A model generated the notes under the pieces. That model ran no database searches and was not told the DNA's origin. It saw only the letters and a list, made by a program, of their open reading frames with translations. From assembly GCA_038207265.1 (NCBI GenBank), contig JBBQZZ010000001.1:372001-436000 (forward strand): a stretch of 64,000 nucleotides of DNA, in the 5' to 3' direction. This DNA is from JACMLD01 sp038207265 (GTDB taxonomy: Bacteria; Bacteroidota; Bacteroidia; Chitinophagales; Chitinophagaceae). Of this stretch, positions 1 to 9,399 are shown one piece after another. Position 1 is the first letter of the stretch, and every line of letters begins with the position of its first letter. Position numbers and translations under genes: made by a program.

Positions 1-537
1 ACTGCCGTGGAAGCGATTGATAAAATACGTGATACTGCCGACGCACACGACCGCCTTTTCATTATTGAAGTAATGGGTCGTGATGCAGGATATATTGCGT
101 TGCACAGTGGTATAGCCACCGGCGCAGAACACATACTCATACCTGAGCGCAAAACCGATATCGAGGATGTAGTGGCTTCTTTACTTGAAAAAGAGAAACG
201 CAAAAAACTGGTGAACTTGATTGTGGTGGCGGAAGGAGATGGATTTGGCGGCGCAGAAGAAACCTGCAAAGTAATCAAGAGCCGGCTTCCGAACGCAGAT
301 ATCCGGGTATGTATATTGGGACATATTCAACGCGGGGGTTCACCCAGTTGCCTCGACAGGCTTATTGCCAGTCGCATGGGATATCATGCAGTGGAGAGTT
401 TAATGGAGGGAAGGCATAATGTAATGGTAGGCATCATGAATAATAAATTACTTTACACCCCGCTGGAGAAGGCGGTGAAAGACAAACAAAAAATCAGCGA
501 TGAATGGATGAAGATTGTAAAAATTCTTGCCAGCTGA
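1..537 (+). CDS. pfkA: ATP-dependent 6-phosphofructokinase, C-terminal part (5' end outside window)
   Basis: This is the last 178 codons of a PfkA-type phosphofructokinase, which converts fructose 6-phosphate to fructose 1,6-bisphosphate in cytosolic glycolysis. The reading frame is open from the first base of the window, so the start lies upstream. Family signatures seen are the substrate-binding MGRDAGYIA stretch near the start of the fragment and the GHIQRGG loop that carries the sugar-phosphate-binding arginine. The C-terminus has the usual length for the roughly 320-residue bacterial enzyme. Pyruvate kinase follows 54 nt downstream on the same strand with no terminator between them, so the two glycolytic genes are probably co-transcribed. 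Confidence 0.95.
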   Translation, partial: TAVEAIDKIRDTADAHDRLFIIEVMGRDAGYIALHSGIATGAEHILIPERKTDIEDVVASLLEKEKRKKLVNLIVVAEGDGFGGAEETCKVIKSRLPNADIRVCILGHIQRGGSPSCLDRLIASRMGYHAVESLMEGRHNVMVGIMNNKLLYTPLEKAVKDKQKISDEWMKIVKILAS

Positions 538-591
538 TCTCAATAATTAATTTGTTAAAACAAAAGTTCACAAACCCTTATAACAAAGAAA

Positions 592-2082
592 ATGTCAAAG
601 AACGTTGCCAAATACCTGCATGAATCTATGGACAAGCAAGCTGGTATAGATCACGCTTTTCACCGAACTAAAATTGTTGCTACTGTAGGTCCCGCCTGCG
701 ACACTTACGATAAATTACTTGAACTGGTAAGAGCTGGTGTGAATGTTTTTCGTCTCAATTTTTCACATGGTGCCCATGAAGACAAATTAAAAATCATTGA
801 ACACATCCGCAACATCAATAATACCGAACCATTTAATATTGCCATACTTGGAGATTTACAAGGTCCAAAATTGAGGGTGGGCGAAATTGAGAACAATGCA
901 CTACCGGTTGTTGCAGGCGATATACTCACTTTTACCAATGAAAAACTGGTGGGAAACAAAGATCGCATTTATGTATCCTATCCCAACCTCCACGAAGATG
1001 TAAAAGTTGGCAACATTATCCTGATTGATGATGGTAAGCTGGAAGTAAAAGTGGTGGACATCTGCAAAAACAATGATGTAAAAGTTGAAGTGACCCTGGG
1101 TGGCGTTTTATCTTCCAAAAAAGGGATTAACCTGCCGGATACAAAAATATCACTGCCTGCATTAACGGACAAAGACCTTGCCGATCTTGAATTCATCATA
1201 GATCAAAAACTGGACTGGGTGGCACTTTCATTTGTGCGCAGTGTAAAAGACATTGTGATTTTGCGCAGTAAATTGGATGAAAAGAAAAGCAAAACAAAAA
1301 TCATTGCAAAAATAGAAAAGCCAGAAGCACTTGTAAACATCAGGGATATCATTGTTGAAAGTGATGCCATCATGGTAGCGCGTGGTGATTTGGGTGTTGA
1401 ACTTCCCATCGAACAAATTCCCTTGATACAAAGACAACTCGTACGCAAATGTTTGCACCGTGGTAAACCGGTAATAGTGGCTACCCAGATGATGGAGAGT
1501 ATGATGGAACGTACCAAACCAAACCGGAGTGAAATAACCGACGTTGCCAATGCAGTGCTGGAAGGTGCAGATGCAGTAATGTTAAGTGGTGAAACAGCGG
1601 CTGGTAATCACCCGGCCCTGGTGGTGGAAACCATGCGCAAGATTATAATGGAAGTGGAAAATACCGAATACCGTTACAACCGCGAAGATGATTTAAAACC
1701 ACAGGCCCACTCTCCTTCTTTTTTAAGTGATGCCATTTGTTATAACGCGTGTAAAATAGCAAGAGATGTAAACGCAGATGCATTGATAGGTATGACGCAA
1801 AGCGGTTACACTGCTTTTATCTTAAGCAGCTATCGTCCTAAAGCTCCCCTGCATATTTTTAGCAAGGAAAGAAGCCTTATCAATCAATTAAGTTTAAGCT
1901 GGGGTGTGCGGGCTTTTCACTATGCAGAAGAAGACAGTCTTGATGAAATCATCGAAGACCAGATAGAAATTCTGAAAAAACGTGGCTTCCTGAAAAATGG
2001 CGATACAGTGATCAGTACAGGCAGCACTCCCGTGCACCTGCACCTTCCTACCAACGTTTTAAAAATTACAAAGGTTGACTAA
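592..2082 (+). CDS. pyk: Pyruvate kinase
   Basis: A complete 496-residue pyruvate kinase, which transfers phosphate from phosphoenolpyruvate to ADP in the cytosol. The N-terminal TKIVATVGP strand (residues 26-34) and NFSHG follow the TIM-barrel start. The active-site block IAKIEKPEA, the metal- and phosphate-binding MVARGDLGVELP and the ATQMMESM segment are all intact. The C-terminal allosteric-type domain is present. A roughly 20-residue extension precedes the first barrel strand. The gene follows pfkA after a short gap and is closed by a strong hairpin terminator at 2105-2132. No other function is plausible. Confidence 0.97.
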   Translation: MSKNVAKYLHESMDKQAGIDHAFHRTKIVATVGPACDTYDKLLELVRAGVNVFRLNFSHGAHEDKLKIIEHIRNINNTEPFNIAILGDLQGPKLRVGEIENNALPVVAGDILTFTNEKLVGNKDRIYVSYPNLHEDVKVGNIILIDDGKLEVKVVDICKNNDVKVEVTLGGVLSSKKGINLPDTKISLPALTDKDLADLEFIIDQKLDWVALSFVRSVKDIVILRSKLDEKKSKTKIIAKIEKPEALVNIRDIIVESDAIMVARGDLGVELPIEQIPLIQRQLVRKCLHRGKPVIVATQMMESMMERTKPNRSEITDVANAVLEGADAVMLSGETAAGNHPALVVETMRKIIMEVENTEYRYNREDDLKPQAHSPSFLSDAICYNACKIARDVNADALIGMTQSGYTAFILSSYRPKAPLHIFSKERSLINQLSLSWGVRAFHYAEEDSLDEIIEDQIEILKKRGFLKNGDTVISTGSTPVHLHLPTNVLKITKVD

Positions 2083-2104
2083 CCATCCAATAATAACTAA
2101 CTGT

Positions 2105-2132
2105 AAAGCCCTTATTATGTAAGGGCTTTTTT
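2105..2132 (+). terminator. Rho-independent terminator of pyk
   Basis: A 10-bp perfect stem (AAAGCCCTTA / TAAGGGCTTT) with a 5-nt loop runs directly into a T tract, 22 nt after the pyk stop codon. It is oriented to end the pfkA-pyk transcript. Confidence 0.9.
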
Positions 2133-2155
2133 ATGGTTGTTTCTATGCGGGCCTG

Positions 2156-2211
2156 GATTAGATTTAACTAATCTTACCGCCATTATTCTAATATGCTTTA
2201 TATTGCGGTAA
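2156..2211. promoter_or_regulatory. Two inverted repeats ahead of the AraC-type gene
   Basis: GATTAG-N6-CTAATC (2156-2173) is followed at once by TTACCGC-N24-GCGGTAA (2174-2211), ending 12 nt before the ATG of the regulator at 2224. Such symmetry just ahead of a regulator gene fits an operator, possibly autoregulatory. The arms were read directly; the function is inference. Confidence 0.35.
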
Positions 2212-2223
2212 TATTGGTAAAAT

Positions 2224-3126
2224 ATGAAGGTGGTTCAGTTTACAATACCTGTTGGTTTGGATAAATCAATTTATCTGCAGGAAGATAAACTACCTCATTT
2301 CTACGAACACCTGCACCGTCATAATGAAGCCCAGGTAACCTGGGTGATAAAAGGCGAAGGCACACTTATAGCAGGTAATAATATGCAGCGTTTCCAGTCC
2401 GGAGATGTATTTGTAATAGGTGCTAACCAACCCCATCTTTTTAAGAGTGATCCCGATTATTTTGATAAAAGAAAAAAGAAAAGCATTCATTCCTTCAATA
2501 TGTTTTTCGATCCAAAAGGATTCATTGAACAATTATTGTCGCTGCCGGAATTAAGAAGCATTAAGAAATTTGTGGATTCAAGTGTTTACGGTATGCAGGC
2601 TCCCGAAAAAGAACTACAGAACATAAAAGATTATTTGAATAAAGTGAAATTAGCCAGCGGCGGATTCAGGCTTGCTTCCTTTATTGAGTTGTTACAGATC
2701 ATGGCCGAGGCAAAAAAATGGAAATACCTCTCAACCGATTCTTTTGAACACGCAATTACTGATTCAGAAGGACTGCGCATGAATGACGTTTACCAGTATA
2801 CGATGGCCAACTATACAGAAAATATAACGCTGGCACAAATAGCAGCGGTGGTATACCTAACACCTCAATCATTCTGCCGCTATTTTAAGAAGCATACTTC
2901 TAAAACTTATATCAATTTTTTAAATGAAATAAGAATCAACCAGGCCTGTAAAAAATTTACCGCTATGGATTTCAAAAGCATTTCAGCCGTAGCATATCAG
3001 TCTGGGTTCAATAACGTGGTTACATTTAACCGCGTATTCAAGAGCATCACCAAAAAATCACCCCGGGAATTCATTAAAGAATACCATAAGAAAACTGAAA
3101 CTGTGTGGACCAGCAACAAAGGGTAA
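2224..3126 (+). CDS. AraC-family transcriptional regulator with N-terminal cupin
   Basis: A 300-residue cytosolic regulator. Residues about 20-75 form an AraC-type cupin sensor fold (HRHNEAQVTWVIKGEGT, then GDVFVIGANQPH), the usual binding site for a sugar or other small ligand. Residues about 190-290 carry two helix-turn-helix motifs, with the second-helix signature SISAVAYQSGFNNVVTFNRVFK followed by SPREFIKEY. The gene is convergent with a secreted arabinofuranosidase-like gene, its stop lying 14 nt from the other stop. It may therefore sense a plant-derived sugar, but convergence is weak evidence for the target. Inverted repeats lie just upstream. Confidence 0.88.
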   Translation: MKVVQFTIPVGLDKSIYLQEDKLPHFYEHLHRHNEAQVTWVIKGEGTLIAGNNMQRFQSGDVFVIGANQPHLFKSDPDYFDKRKKKSIHSFNMFFDPKGFIEQLLSLPELRSIKKFVDSSVYGMQAPEKELQNIKDYLNKVKLASGGFRLASFIELLQIMAEAKKWKYLSTDSFEHAITDSEGLRMNDVYQYTMANYTENITLAQIAAVVYLTPQSFCRYFKKHTSKTYINFLNEIRINQACKKFTAMDFKSISAVAYQSGFNNVVTFNRVFKSITKKSPREFIKEYHKKTETVWTSNKG

Positions 3127-3140
3127 GTAATTGTCTGGTT

Positions 3141-5507
3141 TTAGTCAGATGATTTAATGGTACGGCATCCAAAAATTCGTCCGGCAGTTTTACTTGTTAC
3201 GGCGGCAATACGAACCGTGATCTTCGTTTTATCCTTAATCATATCTGCCGGCAATGGATATTCTTTATCATAGAACTTGCCTGTCTGTCCGCCATTCCAT
3301 TCTACAGAAGCAAGCTTTACACTATCAATTAATATGTCAAATGCCCGGTTCTTATCATCGCCGAGAAAAGTACACAACAGGCTATTGGGCACTACAGGGT
3401 TTACTTTTATATCGAATGAAAAGAAACCGCCGCGCCTTGCTTCACGTCCCATACGCCCCAATGCATCGCTTGCAAATGAATTTTCTGAGGCTTCCAGGTG
3501 GTGATCTCTTTCAGGCTGCATTTCTCCGAGCCGCATGATATCAATGGTTCTGTCTTCAATTATCTTTTCCCGCTTTTTATCGGCTTCATATTCAGCTTGA
3601 CGCGCAACCCAGTCTTCTTTCGTAAAATAATCCCAGTAAACATTGTAGTACTGGTTATATGTTTTATAAAAAGGAACCAGCTTTGCATCAAATGGCTTAC
3701 CTACATTCTTAAGATTAAAAACCAGTGGTTCGTTTTGTACCGGTAGTGCCCAATCGCTCACGTTGTGATTATCGGTAAGTAAAACAGGAGTTCCATAAAC
3801 CGGGTCAGGCATTTTATTTCCCAGTTCTCCGGCTAAAACTACCGGACCATACAACAATGCCACACGATTTTTATTATCGGGCATGCTTTCCGTATACAAA
3901 CTCATTGGGAAACTAATTTCTATTTTGTCATTGTTTTTCCAACCGCGGTTGACAACCACATAACCTGAAGCATCCTTGTTTAAATGTTGTTTGCTACCAT
4001 TGATTTTAATCTCCATTCCCTTTGTTGCCCACCAGGGATATCGAATACGCAAGGCAAAATTTTTAGTTGACCTGGATTGTATTTTTAATACTGTCTTATC
4101 GCTTTCGGGGTAACTGGATATTTGCGTTAGCGTAATTCCTTTATCTTTCCAGTTAAGTACAGAGGGAATAAAAAGATTTACATAGAGACTTCCATCTTTT
4201 CCCTGGTAGTAAATATTTTCAGTGTACTTACTGTGATTTTCCATTCCGCTTCCAACGCAACAGGTGAATGTATTAAACCGATCACTGAATTCCTTTTTTG
4301 TTCCCATGCGCAACGGAACAAAATAACACATCATACCATCGGTAGGGTTTTGAGATGCGAGTATATGATTGTACAACGCACGTTCATAGTAATCACCCAG
4401 GCTACTGCTGGGTTGCCAGCAAAACAAATGACGGGTCAGCTTAAGCATATTATATGTGCAGCATGTTTCACAAGTATTATCGCTCAATGCATCATTCAAT
4501 TTGCCGGGCTCGCCGCAATATTCATAATTGCTGTTTCCGCCAATTACATAAGAATATTTGTGTACCATAATATCCCAGAAATACGAAGCGATGGTCTTGT
4601 CTGAATTATTGCCGGTTAATTCATACTGGCGTGCACTGCCTATAGCTTTGGGCACATTGGTGTTGGAATGTTTTCCAGCCATCGGATCAATGCGTTGAGA
4701 CAAAGGCTTCATTACAAAATCATCATAAAACTTATAAGATAAATCAAGATATTTCCTGTTGCCCGTGATGCTATAGATATTTGCCAGCACATCATTCATT
4801 CCACCGTATTCGCAGGTAAGCATTTTTTGCAGTTGTTCCGCTGTCAGGTTATTAACTGTATTCCCGGTCCAATCTGCCATGCGGGTCACAATCGTCATTG
4901 CTTTTGAATTATCACAATACAAATAAGCATCTACCAAACCAGCCATTACTTTGTGAACTGTATACCAGGGCGACCAGCCGCCATTCAAATCGAACCCACT
5001 TGTTTTTATTTCACCTTTTGCCACTTTTCCAAAAATGGAGTCTTCTTTGGGTATGGCGCCTACATATCCTGATTTACGGGCCTGTTGACATTTTTCCAAT
5101 TCATTTACAATAAAATCAGCATTGTCTTTAAAACGCTTGTCGCCGGTAGAGGCATACATCATTGCGCATGCGGAAAGATAGTGACCTAAAGTATGACCGG
5201 AGAGCCCCCCACTTTCCCATCCCCCATATACATCCCCATTAACCGGTAAACCTGCATTGAGATAGAAACGATGCAGCAGTCGCCTGGGTTCAATCGTTAA
5301 TAAATAAGCGGCATCTTTATCCATCGCGTTTTTAAAAGGACTGCCATCCAGCAACCTTACATCGGCAAGGTTAAATGCATAAGCATTCAAACTGGCAACT
5401 GGTCTGATTTTAATTTTAGGATTATTCAGTTCAGGTACGTAACTCTGGCAAAATGAATGAAAAGAAAGGATGCTCACAAAACAGTACAGGGAAAATTTTC
5501 TGTTCAT
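3141..5507 (-). CDS. Secreted glycoside hydrolase, GH127-type beta-L-arabinofuranosidase
   Basis: A 788-residue exported enzyme with an N-terminal signal peptide (SLYCFVSILSFHSFCQS). It matches the GH127 (former DUF1680) (alpha/alpha)6-barrel family, which removes beta-L-arabinofuranose from plant glycans and glycoproteins. Zinc and nucleophile residues known from the family are present: E347 and C349 in the CETC motif, and the C416-C417 pair in TCCVGSG. The GGWESGGLSGHTLGHYLSA segment and the GGMNDVLA motif also match. After the barrel come beta-sandwich regions; the last about 150 residues look like the accessory domain often found in these enzymes. It is likely periplasmic or surface-located. 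No susCD pair or other glycosidase adjoins it, so it is an isolated enzyme here. The exact sugar is inference. Confidence 0.88.
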   Translation of the reverse strand: MNRKFSLYCFVSILSFHSFCQSYVPELNNPKIKIRPVASLNAYAFNLADVRLLDGSPFKNAMDKDAAYLLTIEPRRLLHRFYLNAGLPVNGDVYGGWESGGLSGHTLGHYLSACAMMYASTGDKRFKDNADFIVNELEKCQQARKSGYVGAIPKEDSIFGKVAKGEIKTSGFDLNGGWSPWYTVHKVMAGLVDAYLYCDNSKAMTIVTRMADWTGNTVNNLTAEQLQKMLTCEYGGMNDVLANIYSITGNRKYLDLSYKFYDDFVMKPLSQRIDPMAGKHSNTNVPKAIGSARQYELTGNNSDKTIASYFWDIMVHKYSYVIGGNSNYEYCGEPGKLNDALSDNTCETCCTYNMLKLTRHLFCWQPSSSLGDYYERALYNHILASQNPTDGMMCYFVPLRMGTKKEFSDRFNTFTCCVGSGMENHSKYTENIYYQGKDGSLYVNLFIPSVLNWKDKGITLTQISSYPESDKTVLKIQSRSTKNFALRIRYPWWATKGMEIKINGSKQHLNKDASGYVVVNRGWKNNDKIEISFPMSLYTESMPDNKNRVALLYGPVVLAGELGNKMPDPVYGTPVLLTDNHNVSDWALPVQNEPLVFNLKNVGKPFDAKLVPFYKTYNQYYNVYWDYFTKEDWVARQAEYEADKKREKIIEDRTIDIMRLGEMQPERDHHLEASENSFASDALGRMGREARRGGFFSFDIKVNPVVPNSLLCTFLGDDKNRAFDILIDSVKLASVEWNGGQTGKFYDKEYPLPADMIKDKTKITVRIAAVTSKTAGRIFGCRTIKSSD

Positions 5508-5707
5508 ACCAGTAAAGTTTGATTGATGATTGTCTCTGTAAACTTAATTCATAATAGGCGTTATTGGTTCATACATTGACAACTAATTTTACCGGGTATT
5601 TATCATTTATTATCAGTTGCGCTTATTCTGTCAAAACAATGCAGCAGCCACTGTAAAAAACCAAATCTCATGGTAAGTAAGACATGCTGACTTCAGAGCG
5701 GGTGAAT

Positions 5708-8122
5708 TTATTTTCGGGTAACGCTTGCAGGTTCCTTCACCTGGAATTGAATTTTTTTACTGATGCTTTGTCCGCTTGCCGTTATTCCCTGTAATACCAC
5801 TTCATATTTACCCGGTAAATCCGAGCTGTAAAAACCGACAGCTGCTTTTCCAGTAGCGTTGGTGCGCAAATCCGGCGACCAATACAATACATTCCTGAAA
5901 TCTGGTAACCTATTTTCTGATTGAATTTTTGTTTCATAGACAGGAGAATAAAACTCCCGCTGTAATTGCAATCCCTCGTAATCTATAACTGTTGCATGCG
6001 GATCCAGTTCAAAACCCGGCATGTTACCATTGTAGGTAGTTAAATTAACTACGCCTTCGAAAGCCATGTTGTTGAAAAAATACATACGGGATATTACATC
6101 TATCTTTTTTACTTTCAGCGGATCATAGTTCACTATTTTGTCAAGGTTAAAAACAGGCACCGCATCCAGCAACACCAGGGGATCCAGGTCAAAAAAAGTT
6201 CTCCGTGATTCATCCATGGTAGGCAAATGAAACCTGCCATTTCTTTTTCTTACATTTACTGGCGCTACATATTCCCTCAATACCTCTTCCATTGTTGTGA
6301 AACGAACATAATTATCCAATTGGTAGCTCACGTCAGGATTAATATAAAAAGCGCTGGTATCAACTGGTGGAAAAAGAAATTGCCTGAACTTTTTATCGTT
6401 GAATACATTTTGCACCTGGACTGCCACATGATGATTTTGCAAATCACCACTATTGAATACATTCAATGCAAAAGGATAAACGGGCTTCGTTGAAAATTTT
6501 GTTGAAAAAGGGTTGAATATTTCAATCGAATTGGAACTGTCTTCACGGGTATCTGTTTGTACGATGATTTCGCCATCATTATAGGCATCTTTTAAATCGA
6601 ATTTTATAAACCCACTTTTATCGCTCATGGCAGTCCGGAACTGTGTGCGTGTACCCGGCACCGATAGAAAAGCGGCAGTGTTACCGGCTGGCGCACCCGT
6701 TCCCTGTTTTGTAATTCTACCCCTGATGACATGTCCAACAAACTCAGGCGCAAATTCAAATACCGGCTTTTTATTTTGCTGCACATCCTCCCAGCGAAAT
6801 CTCCGCCATCCATGGGTTAACATCAGGTTGTCCATAGCCGCTTCGGCTGATTCATCACCAGTAAAATAATATCCCGGTGATTCAACATGGCCCTCCAGGT
6901 CTGAGTTTAACCACAAATAACTATTGATGTCTGTTTGCATGCCAGTTTGCAATGAATCGATGCGGTATACTGACATAGACATACGAGCTGCTACCGGCTT
7001 TCCTTCAGGGTCTGCAACATGTAACTGTAACCCGATTTTTTTACGCAGGTCATATTCCTGGGCATCTGCGGTTATACCTGCCTGTAATACATTTCGGGGG
7101 AATTTAAAATAAAGCCTTTCACAAACGGGTCGCCTTTCGGAATTGAAAACTGTAAAATGAGAAATGCCATCGCCCAATTTGTTTTTATCAACCATAAATA
7201 TGGTTTCGTTGTCTTTGATCTGTCCGACTGATACGAGTTTTATGGCACCCCTGGTATGGACAAACAGGTAAACTGTTGAAGCAAGCGAACTGTTATCGGT
7301 TGATTGAACTGTTACAGAAACCTGGTTATTGTCGTTTGACGAAAGCGCCATCACATAACCTTCCGCATAAGCGCGGGGTAAATCCTGTAATAATTTCTTA
7401 CCACCTGGTAAAGTGATCAGCGCCTTATAACTATGCCCTTTTTCTGCCTTAAACAAAAAATTTCCGATTCCAAACTTCAAGGCTGAAAATTTACCGATAC
7501 TATCCATTTTGTCATTAAACAAAATACCGTTACAATCAACACCCTTTCCATATTGATCCAATACCTGGAAAGCCATTTTACACTGTATATTACTGACTAT
7601 GTTTCCACCTTCGGGGAAAAACTGAACGGTATATGAGGATTTTGTAACACTGGTATCCGCTTCATAAATTTTGCGTGTATTGACTACCGTGACTGTCTTT
7701 TCAAAAAAATATCCGGCACTGAAATTTTTCATCCAGTTTGTATAGGCACGCATTTTATAGTTGCCAGACCCAAGTGTAACGGGTAAACGAAGTGAACCGT
7801 TGCCATCACCTTCTTTCAATGCTATTTTCCCCTGTAAAACAGGTTTATTGTTTTTGTCCAGGAATTCTACATAAGCCACTTTACTCAAGGCCAGTGGGCG
7901 GTGAAAAAAAGCATCTACATTATAAATCTTAAACCAACAAATTTCCCCCGACAAATAGGTTTCCTTATCTGTATGCAGGAATATTTTTTCCTGTAAAGTA
8001 TTCTCGCGGTAATCTGCAAACTGCTGCTGTAAAACGGCGTCCCCTGTTGACTGAGCATTAACAGCGTTCGACAACAGAATTAAAACAGCCAGTGCCAAAT
8101 ATTTATTGTTTCCTTTCATCAT
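5708..8122 (-). CDS. Exported macroglobulin-like protein with TonB-plug-like C-terminal domain
   Basis: About 804 residues from the ATG at 8122; a longer TTG start is possible but would put extra charged residues before the signal peptide. The signal sequence is followed by ENTLQEKIFLHTDKETYLSGE, typical of the MG2 (alpha-2-macroglobulin-like) beta-sandwich in Bacteroidota outer-membrane proteins. Several beta-sandwich domains follow. Residues about 600-720 resemble a TonB-receptor plug (PLVLLDAVPVFN, then VKKIDVISRMYFFNNMAFEG), but no 22-strand barrel follows, only another beta domain (SSDLPGKYEVVLQGITASG). It ends an operon with a TonB receptor and three DUF4249 lipoproteins. It is probably a periplasmic or surface accessory; its role is unknown. 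Confidence 0.75.
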   Translation of the reverse strand: MMKGNNKYLALAVLILLSNAVNAQSTGDAVLQQQFADYRENTLQEKIFLHTDKETYLSGEICWFKIYNVDAFFHRPLALSKVAYVEFLDKNNKPVLQGKIALKEGDGNGSLRLPVTLGSGNYKMRAYTNWMKNFSAGYFFEKTVTVVNTRKIYEADTSVTKSSYTVQFFPEGGNIVSNIQCKMAFQVLDQYGKGVDCNGILFNDKMDSIGKFSALKFGIGNFLFKAEKGHSYKALITLPGGKKLLQDLPRAYAEGYVMALSSNDNNQVSVTVQSTDNSSLASTVYLFVHTRGAIKLVSVGQIKDNETIFMVDKNKLGDGISHFTVFNSERRPVCERLYFKFPRNVLQAGITADAQEYDLRKKIGLQLHVADPEGKPVAARMSMSVYRIDSLQTGMQTDINSYLWLNSDLEGHVESPGYYFTGDESAEAAMDNLMLTHGWRRFRWEDVQQNKKPVFEFAPEFVGHVIRGRITKQGTGAPAGNTAAFLSVPGTRTQFRTAMSDKSGFIKFDLKDAYNDGEIIVQTDTREDSSNSIEIFNPFSTKFSTKPVYPFALNVFNSGDLQNHHVAVQVQNVFNDKKFRQFLFPPVDTSAFYINPDVSYQLDNYVRFTTMEEVLREYVAPVNVRKRNGRFHLPTMDESRRTFFDLDPLVLLDAVPVFNLDKIVNYDPLKVKKIDVISRMYFFNNMAFEGVVNLTTYNGNMPGFELDPHATVIDYEGLQLQREFYSPVYETKIQSENRLPDFRNVLYWSPDLRTNATGKAAVGFYSSDLPGKYEVVLQGITASGQSISKKIQFQVKEPASVTRK

Positions 8123-8174
8123 CGCTTGTTTTTTATCCAACTACAATAGATAACAATTCCAAAATTAATAACCA

Positions 8175-9332
8175 TCAGGGCCAATAAGCCGGTTTAACAT
8201 TGGTACCACTTAAGGTACAATCAATACAGGTAGGTTTCGCAGCACTAAACGAAATGATCCGACCTCCGGGTGCCTGAAAAACGATATCTGATGGGAGCAG
8301 GTTAAGCGCAATCTTTTTTATACTATCGCTCTGATTCTGTACGGTAGTCAAAAAGCAACCAGATTCGTAATTCCAGTCAGGTACTTCGCTGTTATTAATA
8401 AAAATTCTTTTTTCGCGTAACGGCGAAATATTAAAATATCCAATTACTTTTTCAGTCGGGTCTGTTACACAATGAATATTTCCATTCAGCTGTGAAGGTT
8501 GTGCATCAAATACAGAACCGACTATTTCTGTGTTCTTCCTCATAATATCAAGAAAATTGTATCCCTCTTTTGTCCATGCATATTGCTTTATCCGGATACT
8601 GTACAAAACACTTAATTCCCATGAATCTTTCGGAATGGAAGCAATCGGCAGGTAAACAATATCCTGGCTCAGTTTAGCGGTGCTTCCCAATAACAGCTTT
8701 GTTGAATTATTAAATTGCCAGCAGGTATGAATATTTTGGTCATAAGAAAACGTACTGGAATCCTGGAATACGACGCTATAAATTTGTTCTCCCGGCTTTT
8801 GTTCGATCTCGTACTTTAAAAATTTAAAATATTTAGAGTGGAATTCCCAGGTCTCTTCATATTCCCATTGGTAATAGCGGGTATTGTTTAATGAATTATG
8901 TGTATTGATATACATCTGCACATTGCCGTTTTCTCTCAGCCAGCTAATGCTGTCGATGGGTGGATTCGTCAATACGGGTGCCAAATCTGAGAGATATTCC
9001 TTACCACCTGAAGTCTGTATTTTGATTCGGTATTTAACAGTTTCGTTCAAACTGAGGTTATCGGCACTGTAATGACCGGCACTTTGTTCAGGGAGTGATA
9101 TATTGCTATTATCCTCACCCAGTAGTGTTACAACTGCACCCTGTTCAAAAACTTTCCCGGCACTGTCAAGTGGTACGCTACGGCTAAGGATGATCGTTGT
9201 ATTACCAGGTCCGCTGTTAACAACACCTTCCAATATAAGGTAACCGGAAGCAACAGATTTTACAGGTGATTCATAACGCTGTTTACAGCCCGCTATCATC
9301 AAAAACATTAAACAATAATATATTCTTCTCAT
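8175..9332 (-). CDS. DUF4249-family lipoprotein, copy 3 of 3
   Basis: A 385-residue lipoprotein. The ATG at 9332 is preferred over a TTG 33 nt upstream because it aligns with the starts of the two neighbouring copies (MRRxYxCL...) and gives a proper lipobox, MIAGC. The mature part is beta-rich and closes with the family hallmark CIDCTLSGTNVKPAYWP. DUF4249 proteins usually sit beside TonB receptors in Bacteroidota, as here, and may cap or feed the receptor; this role is inferred from context. It is the most diverged of the three copies and lies last of the three in the transcript. Confidence 0.85.
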   Translation of the reverse strand: MRRIYYCLMFLMIAGCKQRYESPVKSVASGYLILEGVVNSGPGNTTIILSRSVPLDSAGKVFEQGAVVTLLGEDNSNISLPEQSAGHYSADNLSLNETVKYRIKIQTSGGKEYLSDLAPVLTNPPIDSISWLRENGNVQMYINTHNSLNNTRYYQWEYEETWEFHSKYFKFLKYEIEQKPGEQIYSVVFQDSSTFSYDQNIHTCWQFNNSTKLLLGSTAKLSQDIVYLPIASIPKDSWELSVLYSIRIKQYAWTKEGYNFLDIMRKNTEIVGSVFDAQPSQLNGNIHCVTDPTEKVIGYFNISPLREKRIFINNSEVPDWNYESGCFLTTVQNQSDSIKKIALNLLPSDIVFQAPGGRIISFSAAKPTCIDCTLSGTNVKPAYWP

Positions 9333-9399
9333 AACAATTAATATTCGAACGCCTTTATAAATCAAATTTCATTTGTGACAGTAATCTTTAATGGTCTTT

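Noticed and set aside
9333..9365. Upstream TTG start for the third DUF4249 gene
   Set aside because: The ATG at 9332 aligns with the other two copies and gives a clean lipobox.
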